Shown piece by piece: positions 50,840 to 60,090 of a stretch of 64,000 bases of DNA. Under the pieces are notes generated by a model, which saw nothing but the letters and a program-made list of their open reading frames with translations, had not been told where the DNA came from and did no database searches. Each line of letters starts with the position of its first letter. The first letter of the stretch is position 1. This stretch comes from CALACW01 sp963627915. Lineage in GTDB: Bacteria; Bacillota; Clostridia; Oscillospirales; Acutalibacteraceae. Made by a program: the position numbers and the translations under genes. Location: the NCBI GenBank assembly GCA_963627915.1, contig CAVGCY010000012.1, forward strand, positions 1 to 64,000. The letters run 5' to 3'.

Positions 50840-53662
50840 ATGCCGGAAATGAGCAGTAAATACGTTCCAAAACATATGCACGACAAAAACCCCGACAAAA
50901 GACTGCTGAAATTCGTGCAGGGCGTCACGGACAGAGCCGACGGAAAATTAAAGGGAATTAAGACCGAAGACCCCGAATACTGGGGACTTGCGTGCATTTT
51001 CGAGGATGAGATGAGCAAGGAGGATAAGGATTATTCTCTCGATTTGCTCATTCAGATGAAAACAAGAAAAAAATATCCGTATTCCGATATGCTTAAAATG
51101 TGCCGGAACGCGAATATGGACTGCGAAACGGCGGACAGAATTTTAGATATGCTGTCCGTTTTCGGAATGCTCGAATACGACTACGGCGACCGGTATACAA
51201 AGGACGGTCCGATTCCCGGTGCGCCCAGAGGCAGAAAGGCAAGGCACTACTGGGTTCCTCTGTTCGTCCCCGGTTCTGCGGAATACACGAATATGAACAC
51301 GGAGCTTATGGATAGGCATCCAGAGCTTGCAATGTTCTTTGAACGCATGACGTTCCTCCCGCTCGAAAAGGTCACCGCGATGGTTCCGCCCGGAGGCGCG
51401 GGAATCGGAATGCACGTCATCCCCGTAGAACAGGCAATATCCATGGAAAATACGACCATGGACATAGAGCATCTGTCCTACTGGCTTAAAAAATACGAGG
51501 GTCATATCGGCGCTTCGATATGCTCGTGCCGTTACGGAAGAAAACAGCTTGACGAGGGCTGCGCAGACGATTACAAAGACTGGTGCATAGGCGTGGGCGA
51601 TATGGCGGACTACTGCGAAGAAACGGGCAGGGGTCATTCAATCACATATGAAGAGGCAATGGATATTTTAAAAAGAGCCGAGGATAACGGATTCGTCCAT
51701 CAGGTAACGAATATCGACGGCGAAAATAAAATATTCGCAATATGCAATTGCAACGTTAAAATATGCAACGCTCTCAGAACAAGTCAGCTTTTCAACACTC
51801 CCAACATGTCGGCTTCGGCTTACAGAGCGCATGTTGACAAGTCAAAATGCGTCGCGTGCGGTCAGTGCGTCGAATACTGTCCGGCAGGCGCGCTCAAACT
51901 CGGACAGAAGCTGTGCAAAAAGGACAAAACCGAGGTCGAATATCCGAAACAGCCCCTTCCCGACGACAACAAATGGGGCAAGGACAGATGGGACGAGGAC
52001 TACCGGGACAAAAACAGGATAAACTGTCACGATTCGGGCACCGCTCCGTGCAAAACGGCATGTCCGGCGCACATTGCCGTACAGGGATACCTAAAAAAGG
52101 CGGCGCAGGGCAAATACAAAGAGGCTCTCGCTCTTATAAAGAAAGAAAATCCGTTCCCCGCAGTCTGCGGGCGAATCTGCAACAGACGCTGTGAGGAAGC
52201 GTGTACAAGAGGTACGGTCGACGAAGCCGTTTCGATTGACGCGGTCAAAAAATTTATAGCCGCAAAGGATTTATCGGACGAACACCGCTATGTTCCCGAA
52301 ATTGTCGTCGCTTCCAATACAGGCAGATGGAAAGAAAAAATTGCAATAATCGGCGCAGGTCCCGCGGGACTTTCGGCGGCGTTCTATCTCGCGCAGATGG
52401 GCTACTATCCCACGGTATTTGAAAAGAATGAGAAGCCCGGCGGAATGCTCACATACGGAATCCCGTCATACAAGCTCGAAAAGGACGTTATTGATGCCGA
52501 AATTGAAATTATGAAGGAAATGGGCGTCGAAATTAAATGTTCAACCGAGGTCGGAAAGGATATTACCGTAGACGAGTTGAGAAAACAGGGATATAAGGCG
52601 TTCTATATCGCAATCGGCTGTCAGGGCGGAAGATATCCGGGTATCGCAAACGAAAAAGCCGAGGGCGTTACGACGGCTGTCGAATTTTTAAAACACGCGA
52701 ACACCGGCACGGTTAAATTCTCCGATGAAACCGTTGTCGTCGGCGGCGGCAACGTAGCAATCGACGCGGCAAGAGTCAGCGCAAGAAGCGGAGCGAAAAA
52801 GGTAACAATGCTCAGTCTTGAACAGAAAGACGAAATGCCCGCTTCAAATGAAGAAAAAGACGAGGCCGAACAGGACGGGGTTGAAATCAAACCCGGCTGG
52901 GGTCCCGTTGAGGTTATCGCGGAAAACGGCAGAGCGACGGGCGTTAAATTCAGAAAATGCATAAGCGTATTTGACGAAAATCATAAATTTGCCCCGAAAT
53001 TCGACGACAGCGAAACGATAATCGTACCCGCCTCCAAGGTTATATTCGCAATAGGTCAGACAATCGAATGGGGTTCGCTTATCGATAATGAGAAAATCGA
53101 ATTTGTACACGGAAATTATCCGAAGGCGGATTCTCTCACGTATCAGACGAAAACAGACGATATATTTGTCGGAGGCGACGTTTACACCGGTCCGAAATTC
53201 GCAATCGACGCTATCGCGGCAGGTCACGAGGCGGCGGAATCGCTTCACCGTTTCGTTCAGCACGGACATATGACGATAGGCAGAAACAGACGCAAATTTA
53301 TCGCCCTTAACAAGGACGACATAAGCCTTGACTCATACGATACGGCAGGCAGACAGTACGCCCGCGGCGAGGAAAAATCAAAGAATCCGTTTAAGGATAC
53401 TCACGGCACGCTTACCGAGGAGCAGGTCAAAACCGAAACCTCGAGATGCCTCGGCTGCGGAGTTACCGTTGCTGATCAAAACCGCTGTATCGGCTGCGGA
53501 ATATGCACGACAAAATGCAAATTCGACGCAATTTCGCTTCGCAGGGACAAGCCTGAGGCAAGCAAAATGACCGTCGCTGAGGATAAATTCAAATACATCC
53601 TCCCCTACGCGGCAAAACGTGCGGTCAAAATCGTAAAGAAAAACATTTCAAAAAGCAATTAA
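50840..53662 (+). CDS. Multi-domain iron-sulfur FAD oxidoreductase (GltD-like)
   Basis: The 940 residues hold four parts. The N-terminal 330 residues include a Cys-rich segment (ICSCRYGRKQLDEGC, then AICNCNVKICNALR) of the kind found in clostridial ferredoxin-linked proteins. A 4Fe-4S ferredoxin motif CVACGQCVEYCPAGAL follows near 337. Then comes a glutamate-synthase-small-subunit-type domain: Cys pairs in CPAHIAVQGYL and CGRICNRRCEEAC, FAD motif IIGAGPAGLSAA near 503, NAD(P)H motif VVVGGGNVAIDAARVS near 632 and GGDVYTGP. The C-terminus carries CLGCG and CIGCGICTTKCKFDAI. It should move electrons between NAD(P)H, FAD and ferredoxin. Co-transcription with hypBA suggests a link to hydrogen metabolism; no partner subunit is adjacent. 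Confidence 0.88.
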   Translation: MPEMSSKYVPKHMHDKNPDKRLLKFVQGVTDRADGKLKGIKTEDPEYWGLACIFEDEMSKEDKDYSLDLLIQMKTRKKYPYSDMLKMCRNANMDCETADRILDMLSVFGMLEYDYGDRYTKDGPIPGAPRGRKARHYWVPLFVPGSAEYTNMNTELMDRHPELAMFFERMTFLPLEKVTAMVPPGGAGIGMHVIPVEQAISMENTTMDIEHLSYWLKKYEGHIGASICSCRYGRKQLDEGCADDYKDWCIGVGDMADYCEETGRGHSITYEEAMDILKRAEDNGFVHQVTNIDGENKIFAICNCNVKICNALRTSQLFNTPNMSASAYRAHVDKSKCVACGQCVEYCPAGALKLGQKLCKKDKTEVEYPKQPLPDDNKWGKDRWDEDYRDKNRINCHDSGTAPCKTACPAHIAVQGYLKKAAQGKYKEALALIKKENPFPAVCGRICNRRCEEACTRGTVDEAVSIDAVKKFIAAKDLSDEHRYVPEIVVASNTGRWKEKIAIIGAGPAGLSAAFYLAQMGYYPTVFEKNEKPGGMLTYGIPSYKLEKDVIDAEIEIMKEMGVEIKCSTEVGKDITVDELRKQGYKAFYIAIGCQGGRYPGIANEKAEGVTTAVEFLKHANTGTVKFSDETVVVGGGNVAIDAARVSARSGAKKVTMLSLEQKDEMPASNEEKDEAEQDGVEIKPGWGPVEVIAENGRATGVKFRKCISVFDENHKFAPKFDDSETIIVPASKVIFAIGQTIEWGSLIDNEKIEFVHGNYPKADSLTYQTKTDDIFVGGDVYTGPKFAIDAIAAGHEAAESLHRFVQHGHMTIGRNRRKFIALNKDDISLDSYDTAGRQYARGEEKSKNPFKDTHGTLTEEQVKTETSRCLGCGVTVADQNRCIGCGICTTKCKFDAISLRRDKPEASKMTVAEDKFKYILPYAAKRAVKIVKKNISKSN

Positions 53663-53684
53663 AATATAAAATAATTTAACCATA

Positions 53685-53730
53685 ACTATAAAAACCGTCC
53701 GCAATCGGCAATGCGGACGGTTTTTATAGT
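53685..53730. terminator. Bidirectional terminator between flavoprotein and recO
   Basis: ACTATAAAAACCGTCCGCA at 53685-53703 pairs perfectly with its complement at 53712-53730, giving U-rich ends in both directions. It serves the two convergent operons. Confidence 0.95.
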
Positions 53731-53731
53731 T

Positions 53732-54466
53732 TTATTTTATTGAATTTAAAAAATCAAGCGTTTTGAATCGGTACGAGGTTTGTCTTTTTATATATTCCTC
53801 GCACGATGAATAAAATTCTTCTGCCGTCTGTTCGTCCGGCTTTATCGAAAAAAGCCTGTTCATAGGGGCGTAGCAGGTGTGACGCATTGCGTCGACGGTT
53901 CTCAACGTAAGTTTTTTTGCGCCGTGCTTTCGGCAGTTTTTGCAGTAGAGAAGCCCCGAATCAAAATCAAAATACATCGGGTCGCTCTCAAATTCTCCGC
54001 ACCCGGCGCACGCAACGAGGTCGGGCATATATCCGGAAAGAGATGCGAACCGCATTTCAAAAACAGACTTTAAAACAAGCGGATTGCGCTCGGGCTTCGT
54101 CATAAAATGAAGCGTGTTCAAAAGAAGCCTGAGAATATCCCTCGCCGGCGTTTCCTTCGGCGCAAGGCGAAGCGTCAGCTCGCAGAGATACTGTGCGCAG
54201 GAGAGAACCGTTATATCGTTTCTCAAGTCAAAAAAAGTCTCGCGCACGTCGCACTCGGTCAATTTAAGAGCCGAAGCTCCTTCAAAAAACGTAAATCCGC
54301 CGTACGAAAAAACGCACGAACCAGCGTGAAGCCTGCTTTTCGGTCGCCTTGCGGATTTTGCGAACGCCGAAATAACGCCCCTGTCCTCAGTCAGCAGAGA
54401 TACGGCCAGATCCGATTCGCCCGCAGGGGACGCTTTTAAAACGATACCGTCCGTGGTGAACGTCAT
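53732..54466 (-). CDS. recO: DNA repair protein RecO
   Basis: RecO loads RecA with RecR during gap repair. The 244 residues start with the OB-fold strand (TTDGIVLKASPAGESDLAVSLLTEDRG), a helical middle domain and a four-cysteine zinc site (CAGCGEF ... LYCKNCRKHG) near residues 150-180. Position at the end of the era operon is the classic Firmicutes order. It starts 12 bases after era. Confidence 0.96.
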   Translation of the reverse strand: MTFTTDGIVLKASPAGESDLAVSLLTEDRGVISAFAKSARRPKSRLHAGSCVFSYGGFTFFEGASALKLTECDVRETFFDLRNDITVLSCAQYLCELTLRLAPKETPARDILRLLLNTLHFMTKPERNPLVLKSVFEMRFASLSGYMPDLVACAGCGEFESDPMYFDFDSGLLYCKNCRKHGAKKLTLRTVDAMRHTCYAPMNRLFSIKPDEQTAEEFYSSCEEYIKRQTSYRFKTLDFLNSIK

Positions 54467-54478
54467 TTGCTCACGTCC

Positions 54479-55384
54479 TTAGTCAAGTCCGAAATTATGT
54501 ATAAGCCCCTCACGGTTGCGCCAATCCTCTTTAACCTTGACCCAGCAGTGAAGATTAACCTTACAGCCGAGGAATTTTTCAAGGTCTATACGCGCACGGG
54601 TCGATATTTTTTTAAGCATTGCGCCGTTTTTACCTATTATAATTCCCTTATGCGACTCCTTTTCGCAGTAAATCGTCGCCTCGATATCGATAATTTCGCC
54701 GTCGTCGCGCTCTTTGAATTTTTCAATCGCAACAGCCGTTCCGTGCGGAATCTCGCAGTCGAGATTTTTAAGAAGCTTTTCTCTTATAATCTCGGAAGCA
54801 AGAACGCGTTCGGGCTGGTCGGTAAGCGTATCGTCGGGGAAAAAGTGCTCGCTTTCAAAAGCAAGAGCCATAAGCTCGTCCTTTAATTCGCCGAGCCCGT
54901 TTCCGTCCTTTGCGGACAGCGGAACTATCGCCTCAAATTCGTAAAGCTTTGAAAATTCAAGGATTCTCGCCATCAAATCCGTCTTTTCGGGTATTAAGTC
55001 AATCTTGTTTATCGCAAGCACCGCGGGGATTTTCTCACGCTTGAATCTGTTGATAAGCTCGGTTTCGGCAGGGCGGATCTCGCCCTTCGGCTCAACCACA
55101 AGCAAACACGCGTCAACGCCGGATATGCTCTCATCGACAGCCTGAACCATTTTTTCTCCGAGCTTCGTTTTCGGGCGGTGAAATCCCGGCGTATCCGTAA
55201 ACACAAGCTGCGTTTCGTTTTCCGTCAGAACGCCCATGATTCTCGTTCTCGTTGTCTGCGGTTTGGGCGAAACTATCGCAACCTTCTGACCGAGCAGACG
55301 GTTAAGTATCGACGATTTGCCCGCGTTGGGGCATCCGACTATTGCAACAAACGCCGTTTTCGACGGCGCGGGGGATGATGTCAT
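54479..55384 (-). CDS. era: GTPase Era
   Basis: Era is an essential GTPase for 30S ribosome assembly that binds the 3' end of 16S rRNA. The 301 residues contain the P-loop GCPNAGKSS near residue 18, TTRTRIMG switch I, DTPGFHRPK switch II, NKIDLIP, and a C-terminal KH domain with GIIIGKNGAMLKKI. AGGAG precedes the ATG. It lies between ybeY and recO; dgkA and cdd, present here in Bacillus, are absent. Confidence 0.98.
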   Translation of the reverse strand: MTSSPAPSKTAFVAIVGCPNAGKSSILNRLLGQKVAIVSPKPQTTRTRIMGVLTENETQLVFTDTPGFHRPKTKLGEKMVQAVDESISGVDACLLVVEPKGEIRPAETELINRFKREKIPAVLAINKIDLIPEKTDLMARILEFSKLYEFEAIVPLSAKDGNGLGELKDELMALAFESEHFFPDDTLTDQPERVLASEIIREKLLKNLDCEIPHGTAVAIEKFKERDDGEIIDIEATIYCEKESHKGIIIGKNGAMLKKISTRARIDLEKFLGCKVNLHCWVKVKEDWRNREGLIHNFGLD

Positions 55385-55406
55385 ATATTAAAATTCTCCT
55401 GTAAAT

Positions 55407-55925
55407 TTATTCGTCCATTGTATACGCGTTGCTGCCGGGCAAACCGAGCTGAACGAGTACTGTTTCTTCCTTTTCTCTCATTCTGACAGCTTCAAGACCG
55501 CCGTTTACATGGTCGTATCCGAGCAGATGAAGCATTGAATGAACGGTAAGGAACGCCATTTCACGCTGAAACGAGTGCTCGAACTCCTTAGCCTGCTCCT
55601 CCGCCCTCTCGACGGAAATTACAATATCGCCGAGAACCTTTGCGCCCGTCTCGGGATTTATGTCATAATTCGCAGTGCCGTCCTCCTCAACCCTGCCGAG
55701 CGGGAACGAGAGTACGTCCGTTGCGGAGTCAACATCTCTGAACTGCTTATTTAATCTGTGAATCTCCTCGTTGTCGACAAAGCGGACGCTGATTTCCGCC
55801 GAATCATGGAAATTCTCCATAATAAGCGCGGCGTTGCAGCATCTTCTTATCAGCATTCTGATGCCGGTCGGAATTTTAACCTTTTTCTGGTCATTTGAAA
55901 TAATAACCTTGATTTTCTCTTTCAT
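55407..55925 (-). CDS. ybeY: Endoribonuclease YbeY
   Basis: This zinc RNase acts in 16S rRNA maturation and ribosome quality control. The signature HSMLHLLGYDH (HxxxHxxxxxDH) lies near residue 128 of 172, preceded by SFPLG and VLGDIVIS. Its ATG overlaps the stop of phoH by four bases. The gene ends 22 bases before era. Confidence 0.97.
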   Translation of the reverse strand: MKEKIKVIISNDQKKVKIPTGIRMLIRRCCNAALIMENFHDSAEISVRFVDNEEIHRLNKQFRDVDSATDVLSFPLGRVEEDGTANYDINPETGAKVLGDIVISVERAEEQAKEFEHSFQREMAFLTVHSMLHLLGYDHVNGGLEAVRMREKEETVLVQLGLPGSNAYTMDE

Positions 55926-56887
55926 TTTCTTTTTTTCGTCTCCTCATGCTTTTCGTAAGCTTTTATTATATCCTGTACCAATTTATGGCGAACCACGTCT
56001 TTTTCACCGAATCTCACCGTTTCTATATCATCGACGTTTTTTAGAATCTTCAGCACCTCGATAAGCCCCGAACGCTTGCCGTCGGGCAAGTCAACCTGCG
56101 TAATGTCGCCGGTTACTACTATCCTGGAACCGAATCCGAGACGGGTAAGAAACATTTTCATCTGCTCGGGCGTCGTATTCTGAGCCTCGTCCAGAATTAT
56201 AAAGCTGTCGTCAAGCGTTCTGCCGCGCATATACGCAAGCGGAGCGACCTCGATGCATCCCTTTTCCTGATATTTCTGAAAATTTTCCGCGCCGAGCATA
56301 TCGAACAGCGCGTCATATAACGGTCTTAAATAAGGATCGACCTTCTGCTGAAGATCGCCCGGTAAAAATCCGAGCTTTTCGCCCGCCTCCACCGCGGGAC
56401 GCGTGAGAATTATTCTCGAAACTTCCTTTGAACGAAAAGCCCTGACAGCCATCGCAACGGCAAGATACGTTTTGCCCGTACCGGCGGGTCCCACGCCGAA
56501 AACTATCGTATTATTCCTGATGCATTCAATATATTTCTTTTGTCCGAGCGTTTTCGGCTTAACGGGTCTGCCCTTCGTCGTCAGGCATATGCTTCCGCCG
56601 GAAAGCTCGCCCAATTTATCTACATTTCCCTCCTTAACGAGAGAAATGACATAACCGACGTTCTGTTCGTTAAGCGTTTCGCCGTTCGTAACAAGACTGA
56701 GCAATCCGTTTACCGCACGGGAAGCGGACATGACGTTCTCCGCCTCGCCCGAAATTTTAATCTCCCCGCCCCTGTTTACAACGGAAACGGAAAAATTCTT
56801 CTCTATTAATTTTATATTTTCGTCGAACGAGCCGAAAAGGCTGACGGCGTATTCCATTTTATCTATATCGATTACGGTTTCAAACAT
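55922..56887 (-). CDS. phoH: PhoH-family ATPase
   Basis: The 321-residue protein has a KH-like N-terminal segment (residues about 1-75) and a RecA-like ATPase core: VFGVGPAGTGKTYLAVAMA near residue 130, LTRPAVEAGEKLGFLPGD, DSFIILDEAQNTT with the Walker B motif and VVTGDITQVDLP. PhoH-type proteins are thought to act on RNA with YbeY, which is encoded immediately downstream with a 4-base overlap. A promoter at 56926 makes phoH-ybeY-era-recO a unit separable from yqfCD. Confidence 0.96.
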   Translation of the reverse strand: MFETVIDIDKMEYAVSLFGSFDENIKLIEKNFSVSVVNRGGEIKISGEAENVMSASRAVNGLLSLVTNGETLNEQNVGYVISLVKEGNVDKLGELSGGSICLTTKGRPVKPKTLGQKKYIECIRNNTIVFGVGPAGTGKTYLAVAMAVRAFRSKEVSRIILTRPAVEAGEKLGFLPGDLQQKVDPYLRPLYDALFDMLGAENFQKYQEKGCIEVAPLAYMRGRTLDDSFIILDEAQNTTPEQMKMFLTRLGFGSRIVVTGDITQVDLPDGKRSGLIEVLKILKNVDDIETVRFGEKDVVRHKLVQDIIKAYEKHEETKKRK

Positions 56888-56925
56888 CCGAATAAATTTC
56901 TGTCCTTTTTATCCCTTTTTTTCTT

Positions 56926-56953
56926 ATTATAACACTTTAATTTTTTTTGTCAA
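56926..56953 (-). promoter_or_regulatory. Internal promoter before phoH
   Basis: On the minus strand TTGACA (56953-56948) and TATAAT (56931-56926), both perfect, with 16-base spacing. It lies in the 113-base gap after yqfD. Confidence 0.88.
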
Positions 56954-57000
56954 TAATCAATAGAATTTTTAATAAGTTTTGTCTGAAGGCAACAAAAAAT

Positions 57001-58170
57001 TTAATCCTCGAAAATTATACTTTGACGAACGATATTTTTATCGATCAAAACGTATTTTCCGCTTATGACGCATATGCCGTTTTCGACGGAATATGTTAGA
57101 TTTCTCGACTCTATTTCGCATCCCGATACCGCATTTTTCTCATTTTTGAAATACTCGTAACCGGCAAGCAGAAGCAGACGCGGCGTGCCGAGCGGCGAAT
57201 TATCCGGCTGTAAAAATAAAAATCTGTCCGTCACGCCGCCGACCGGCAGAGTAACGCCGTCCGACGTCAGCATACTTTCGGTTCGGCTCTTTTCATCGCA
57301 GTCACGCGTGATGCCGAACGGAATTTCAAGTCCGAAAAAATAAACGGAAACCCTCGTTTTCATCTCCTTTACCGAAAATCTCGGGTCGTTCTCCCCCGTG
57401 CCGACGCTCAGAAAATCATTGCGCCGTATTTCGATTCTGCCGTCGGCATTCATTCTCTTTACTCCTCCGTCCGCCCGCTCGAGAGTACCGCTTATCAAAA
57501 GCTGTCCTTTCAAAACGGCGTTTCCCTCGCTCGCCGCGCCCGCGCCCGAATAAACCTCCAGACGTGTAAGAACGCCGTCGCACCCGGCGACAATGTTTGA
57601 CGGATTGTCGGACGAGTGCATATCGGGAGCCGTCACGCGCTCCCTTATCTCGATAAACGCCCGGCTTCCGACAATATTTACCGAGCACCATATAATGCCG
57701 GGATTTGTTCCGACAACGGAATCCTGAACGTAATCCACGTCTATATTATCCGCAAAAACGCCCGGTTTAACGCCGTAGGAGGCAAAAATATCGATTATCT
57801 GAGAGTCGGTAAAGGATTCGCAGCCGGAAACCGTGACGCTCCATATCATCGACGACAATATAAAAACAATCGCGCATGATATAACGGACGAAACGAGAAA
57901 AACGACACGAAAACGGTTATTGTAAATTATAACGGGCAACCCACTGCGGGTACGGACATTGACGGTCATTCCCGATTTTTCGGCGGGAATATCTATTCTT
58001 TTAAACGCCGCAAGCGACGCTTTTGCCGCTGTCACGCCGTCCGAGGCTCTTACATCCCAGAGCCTTATGCCGTTTGCGAAGCATAAATTTACAAACCGTT
58101 CCGAAAATCCGCCCTCACACGTAAATTCAACATATCCGAGCAAAAATCTTATGAGTTTTATAAGAAGCAT
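57001..58170 (-). CDS. yqfD: Sporulation protein YqfD
   Basis: The 389-residue protein matches the YqfD/stage IV sporulation family: a small N-terminal domain (LIRFLLGYVEFTCEGGFSERF), one transmembrane segment near residues 88-112 (VVFLVSSVISCAIVFILSS) and an outer domain with GVKPGVFADNID, the NPGIIWCSVNIVGSRAFIEI block and a late LLLAGYEYF. It is needed in the mother cell or forespore membrane in Bacillus. It starts 12 bases after yqfC. Confidence 0.95.
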   Translation of the reverse strand: MLLIKLIRFLLGYVEFTCEGGFSERFVNLCFANGIRLWDVRASDGVTAAKASLAAFKRIDIPAEKSGMTVNVRTRSGLPVIIYNNRFRVVFLVSSVISCAIVFILSSMIWSVTVSGCESFTDSQIIDIFASYGVKPGVFADNIDVDYVQDSVVGTNPGIIWCSVNIVGSRAFIEIRERVTAPDMHSSDNPSNIVAGCDGVLTRLEVYSGAGAASEGNAVLKGQLLISGTLERADGGVKRMNADGRIEIRRNDFLSVGTGENDPRFSVKEMKTRVSVYFFGLEIPFGITRDCDEKSRTESMLTSDGVTLPVGGVTDRFLFLQPDNSPLGTPRLLLLAGYEYFKNEKNAVSGCEIESRNLTYSVENGICVISGKYVLIDKNIVRQSIIFED

Positions 58171-58182
58171 TTTTAATCACCA

Positions 58183-58473
58183 TCACGAAAAAGAAATATT
58201 CATAACGCCGCCCTTTATTTCAATTCTATCGTCGTCATACGAGCTTATTTCAAGCCCCTCGCCCTCGTACGTTATAACCGTTCCGTTTAAATTCAGGCGT
58301 ATTCTGCCCGCGTCGTATTCGAGAACTCCGAGACAGCCCTCCGTAAGAATCTGATTTTTGCCGAAAAATTCAATATGGAACTCATTCGCGACCTGATTTA
58401 CGGGCATTTGAAGCTCGTCGGCAAGAGCGCGGGTAATTTCCCCGCCTCTTTTTTTCTTTTTTTCTCTTGACAT
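58183..58473 (-). CDS. yqfC: Sporulation protein YqfC
   Basis: This 96-residue protein belongs to the YabP/YqfC family, whose members act in spore coat and cortex assembly. The family pattern is seen in FHIEFFGKNQILTEGCLGVLEYD and the IRLNLNGTVITYEG and IKGGVMNISF strands. The ATG at 58473 follows GGAGGG and the basic start MSREKKKKRG fits; the longer frame to 58869 has no support. It is encoded next to yqfD, as in other spore formers. Confidence 0.95.
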   Translation of the reverse strand: MSREKKKKRGGEITRALADELQMPVNQVANEFHIEFFGKNQILTEGCLGVLEYDAGRIRLNLNGTVITYEGEGLEISSYDDDRIEIKGGVMNISFS

Positions 58474-58552
58474 AAGCGTCCCTCCGAAAAAAATATATGC
58501 CTGATTTTCATTGATTATCACGCACGGACATAGTAATATATCGGTGATTAAA

Positions 58553-59635
58553 ATGAAGAGAACAAAAAACATAATAAATACGGCCGTTATTCTGCTTATC
58601 GCCGCGGCAGTCACGCTCAGACCCTCGTATGCAATCCGGGGGGCGGAGCGCGGAATTTCCATGTGCTTCGATACGGTGATACCCTCTCTCTTTCTGTTCG
58701 CGGTGCTGTCCGAAACGGCGTACAGGCTCGGCGCGTTTTCCTCTGGCAGAACCGCGGCCGCGTGCGCGAATGCTTTAAACATACCCGAAACGTGCATGTG
58801 CGCCGTTATTTTTTCGTTCATAGGCGGATATCCCGTCGGCGTAAGGCTTATAAAACAGGAATTTGACAAAGGCGCGCCGGATTACGCGACCGTGCGCAGA
58901 CTTATCTCATACAGCGTAAACTCCGGACCCGGATTTATAATAAACACGGTCGGTATGACGGTATTAAATTCTGTTTCATCGGGCGCGTCCGTTCTCGTTT
59001 CCGTATTTCTGTCGTCGGTTATAACGGCGTTATCGCTTGCCGTTATATCAAAAAGACAAACGGGAAAACGCCCGGAAAACAAAAAAGCCGCCGAAGGTAA
59101 AATTTCGGACAGCGTTTCATTTTCGGACGCTTTTACAGCCTCGGTTTCCAACTCCGCAACCGCAATGATATCGATATCGGCATGGATAATCCTCTTCTCC
59201 TCGCTCGAAAACGTGATTTTCTCTTTTATTGAAAACGAAAGCGTAAGATTGTACGCAAGAATGTTTCTCGAAGTCACCGACGGCGTTTCGGCGGCTCAAA
59301 AAATCGGGGGCGCGCCGATGTGCGCGGCGGCGGCTTCGTTCGGAGGGATATGCGTTTTCATGCAGCTTTTCCCCATGCTTTTAAAAATGAAAGTCCGGCT
59401 GCGCGATTATTTCATTCCGAGAATATTTAACGCGTTTCTGTCATTTACAATATGCGGTGCGCTGACGTATATTTTTCCGTCGGCGGTTGAAACGGTAAAA
59501 TTCACCATACCCACCGCGTCGTTTTCGTCATACGCTATCTCAAACGCCGTTTTGCTCATAGCGTCGGGCGTTATGCTGACGGCCGACTCGCTGACGAATA
59601 TAAAAATTCCCGCCAAAAGGCTCAAGTCGACATGA
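58553..59635 (+). CDS. ylbJ: Sporulation integral membrane protein YlbJ
   Basis: The 360-residue protein has about eight to nine transmembrane segments and the YlbJ marks: MCFDTVIPSLFLFAVLSE near the N-terminus, the SFIGGYPVGVRLI motif, YSVNSGPGFIINTVG and a mirrored half with FLEVTDGVSAAQKIG and SFGGICVFMQ. It is a nucleoside-recognition/Gate-type protein used in spore formation. It is divergent from yqfC across 79 bases; CATAGTA at 58529 faintly resembles a sporulation sigma -10. The ATG at 58553 is the first that gives a membrane start. Confidence 0.92.
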   Translation: MKRTKNIINTAVILLIAAAVTLRPSYAIRGAERGISMCFDTVIPSLFLFAVLSETAYRLGAFSSGRTAAACANALNIPETCMCAVIFSFIGGYPVGVRLIKQEFDKGAPDYATVRRLISYSVNSGPGFIINTVGMTVLNSVSSGASVLVSVFLSSVITALSLAVISKRQTGKRPENKKAAEGKISDSVSFSDAFTASVSNSATAMISISAWIILFSSLENVIFSFIENESVRLYARMFLEVTDGVSAAQKIGGAPMCAAAASFGGICVFMQLFPMLLKMKVRLRDYFIPRIFNAFLSFTICGALTYIFPSAVETVKFTIPTASFSSYAISNAVLLIASGVMLTADSLTNIKIPAKRLKST

Positions 59636-59721
59636 TATGCTTGACTTTTCATTAAAATATATATAAAATTAAAAAAGAATGATCTTTCATCAATCGACGT
59701 CCGCAAACGGAGGGATCGGCA

Positions 59722-59934
59722 ATGGGCGGAAAACTTACGAATATCAAAATAACACCGCAGTGCATGTACTGCGCACGCGGGGCTTCGGCGGCGGACAACA
59801 CCGTTCTGTGCCCGAAAAAGGGAGTAATGCAGCCTTTTTCGTCATGCCGTAAATTCAAGTACGACCCGCTCAAGCGCCAGCCGGATTTTAAGGAGGACAA
59901 AATGGACTTCGACCCGGACGACTTCGTACTGTAA
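59722..59934 (+). CDS. Small four-cysteine protein
   Basis: This 70-residue protein has CMYCARG near residue 14 and two more cysteines near 30 and 42 (TVLCPKKG, SSCRKFKYDPLKRQP), a spacing that fits a small zinc-binding knuckle, and an acidic tail (DFDPDDFVL). A GGAGGG site precedes the ATG by 8 bases. I do not know its function; I believe similar short proteins are common in Oscillospirales. It lies between ylbJ and the convergent DtxR-family gene. Confidence 0.7.
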   Translation: MGGKLTNIKITPQCMYCARGASAADNTVLCPKKGVMQPFSSCRKFKYDPLKRQPDFKEDKMDFDPDDFVL

Positions 59935-59935
59935 A

Positions 59936-59983
59936 TAAAAAAAAGAATTTCCCGTTCTGTCGTTAAAACAGAACGGGAAATTC
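59936..59983 (-). terminator. Terminator between the small Cys protein and the DtxR-family gene
   Basis: GAATTTCCCGTTCTGT at 59945-59960 pairs perfectly with ACAGAACGGGAAATTC at 59968-59983. On the minus strand it is followed by a long T-run; on the plus strand the tail is weaker. Confidence 0.9.
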
Positions 59984-60090
59984 TTCAACAATATGTTAAT
60001 ATTAACGCAATACAAATAATCGGCAGACCTGAAAAAATCACATCCGGTCATAAATACGGACGCGCAGCTTCAGGCGGTACATCGAGCGTA

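Noticed and set aside
58183..58869. Long form of YqfC starting at 58869
   Set aside because: It would overlap ylbJ by about 300 bases; the family starts at the ATG at 58473 with a good ribosome site.
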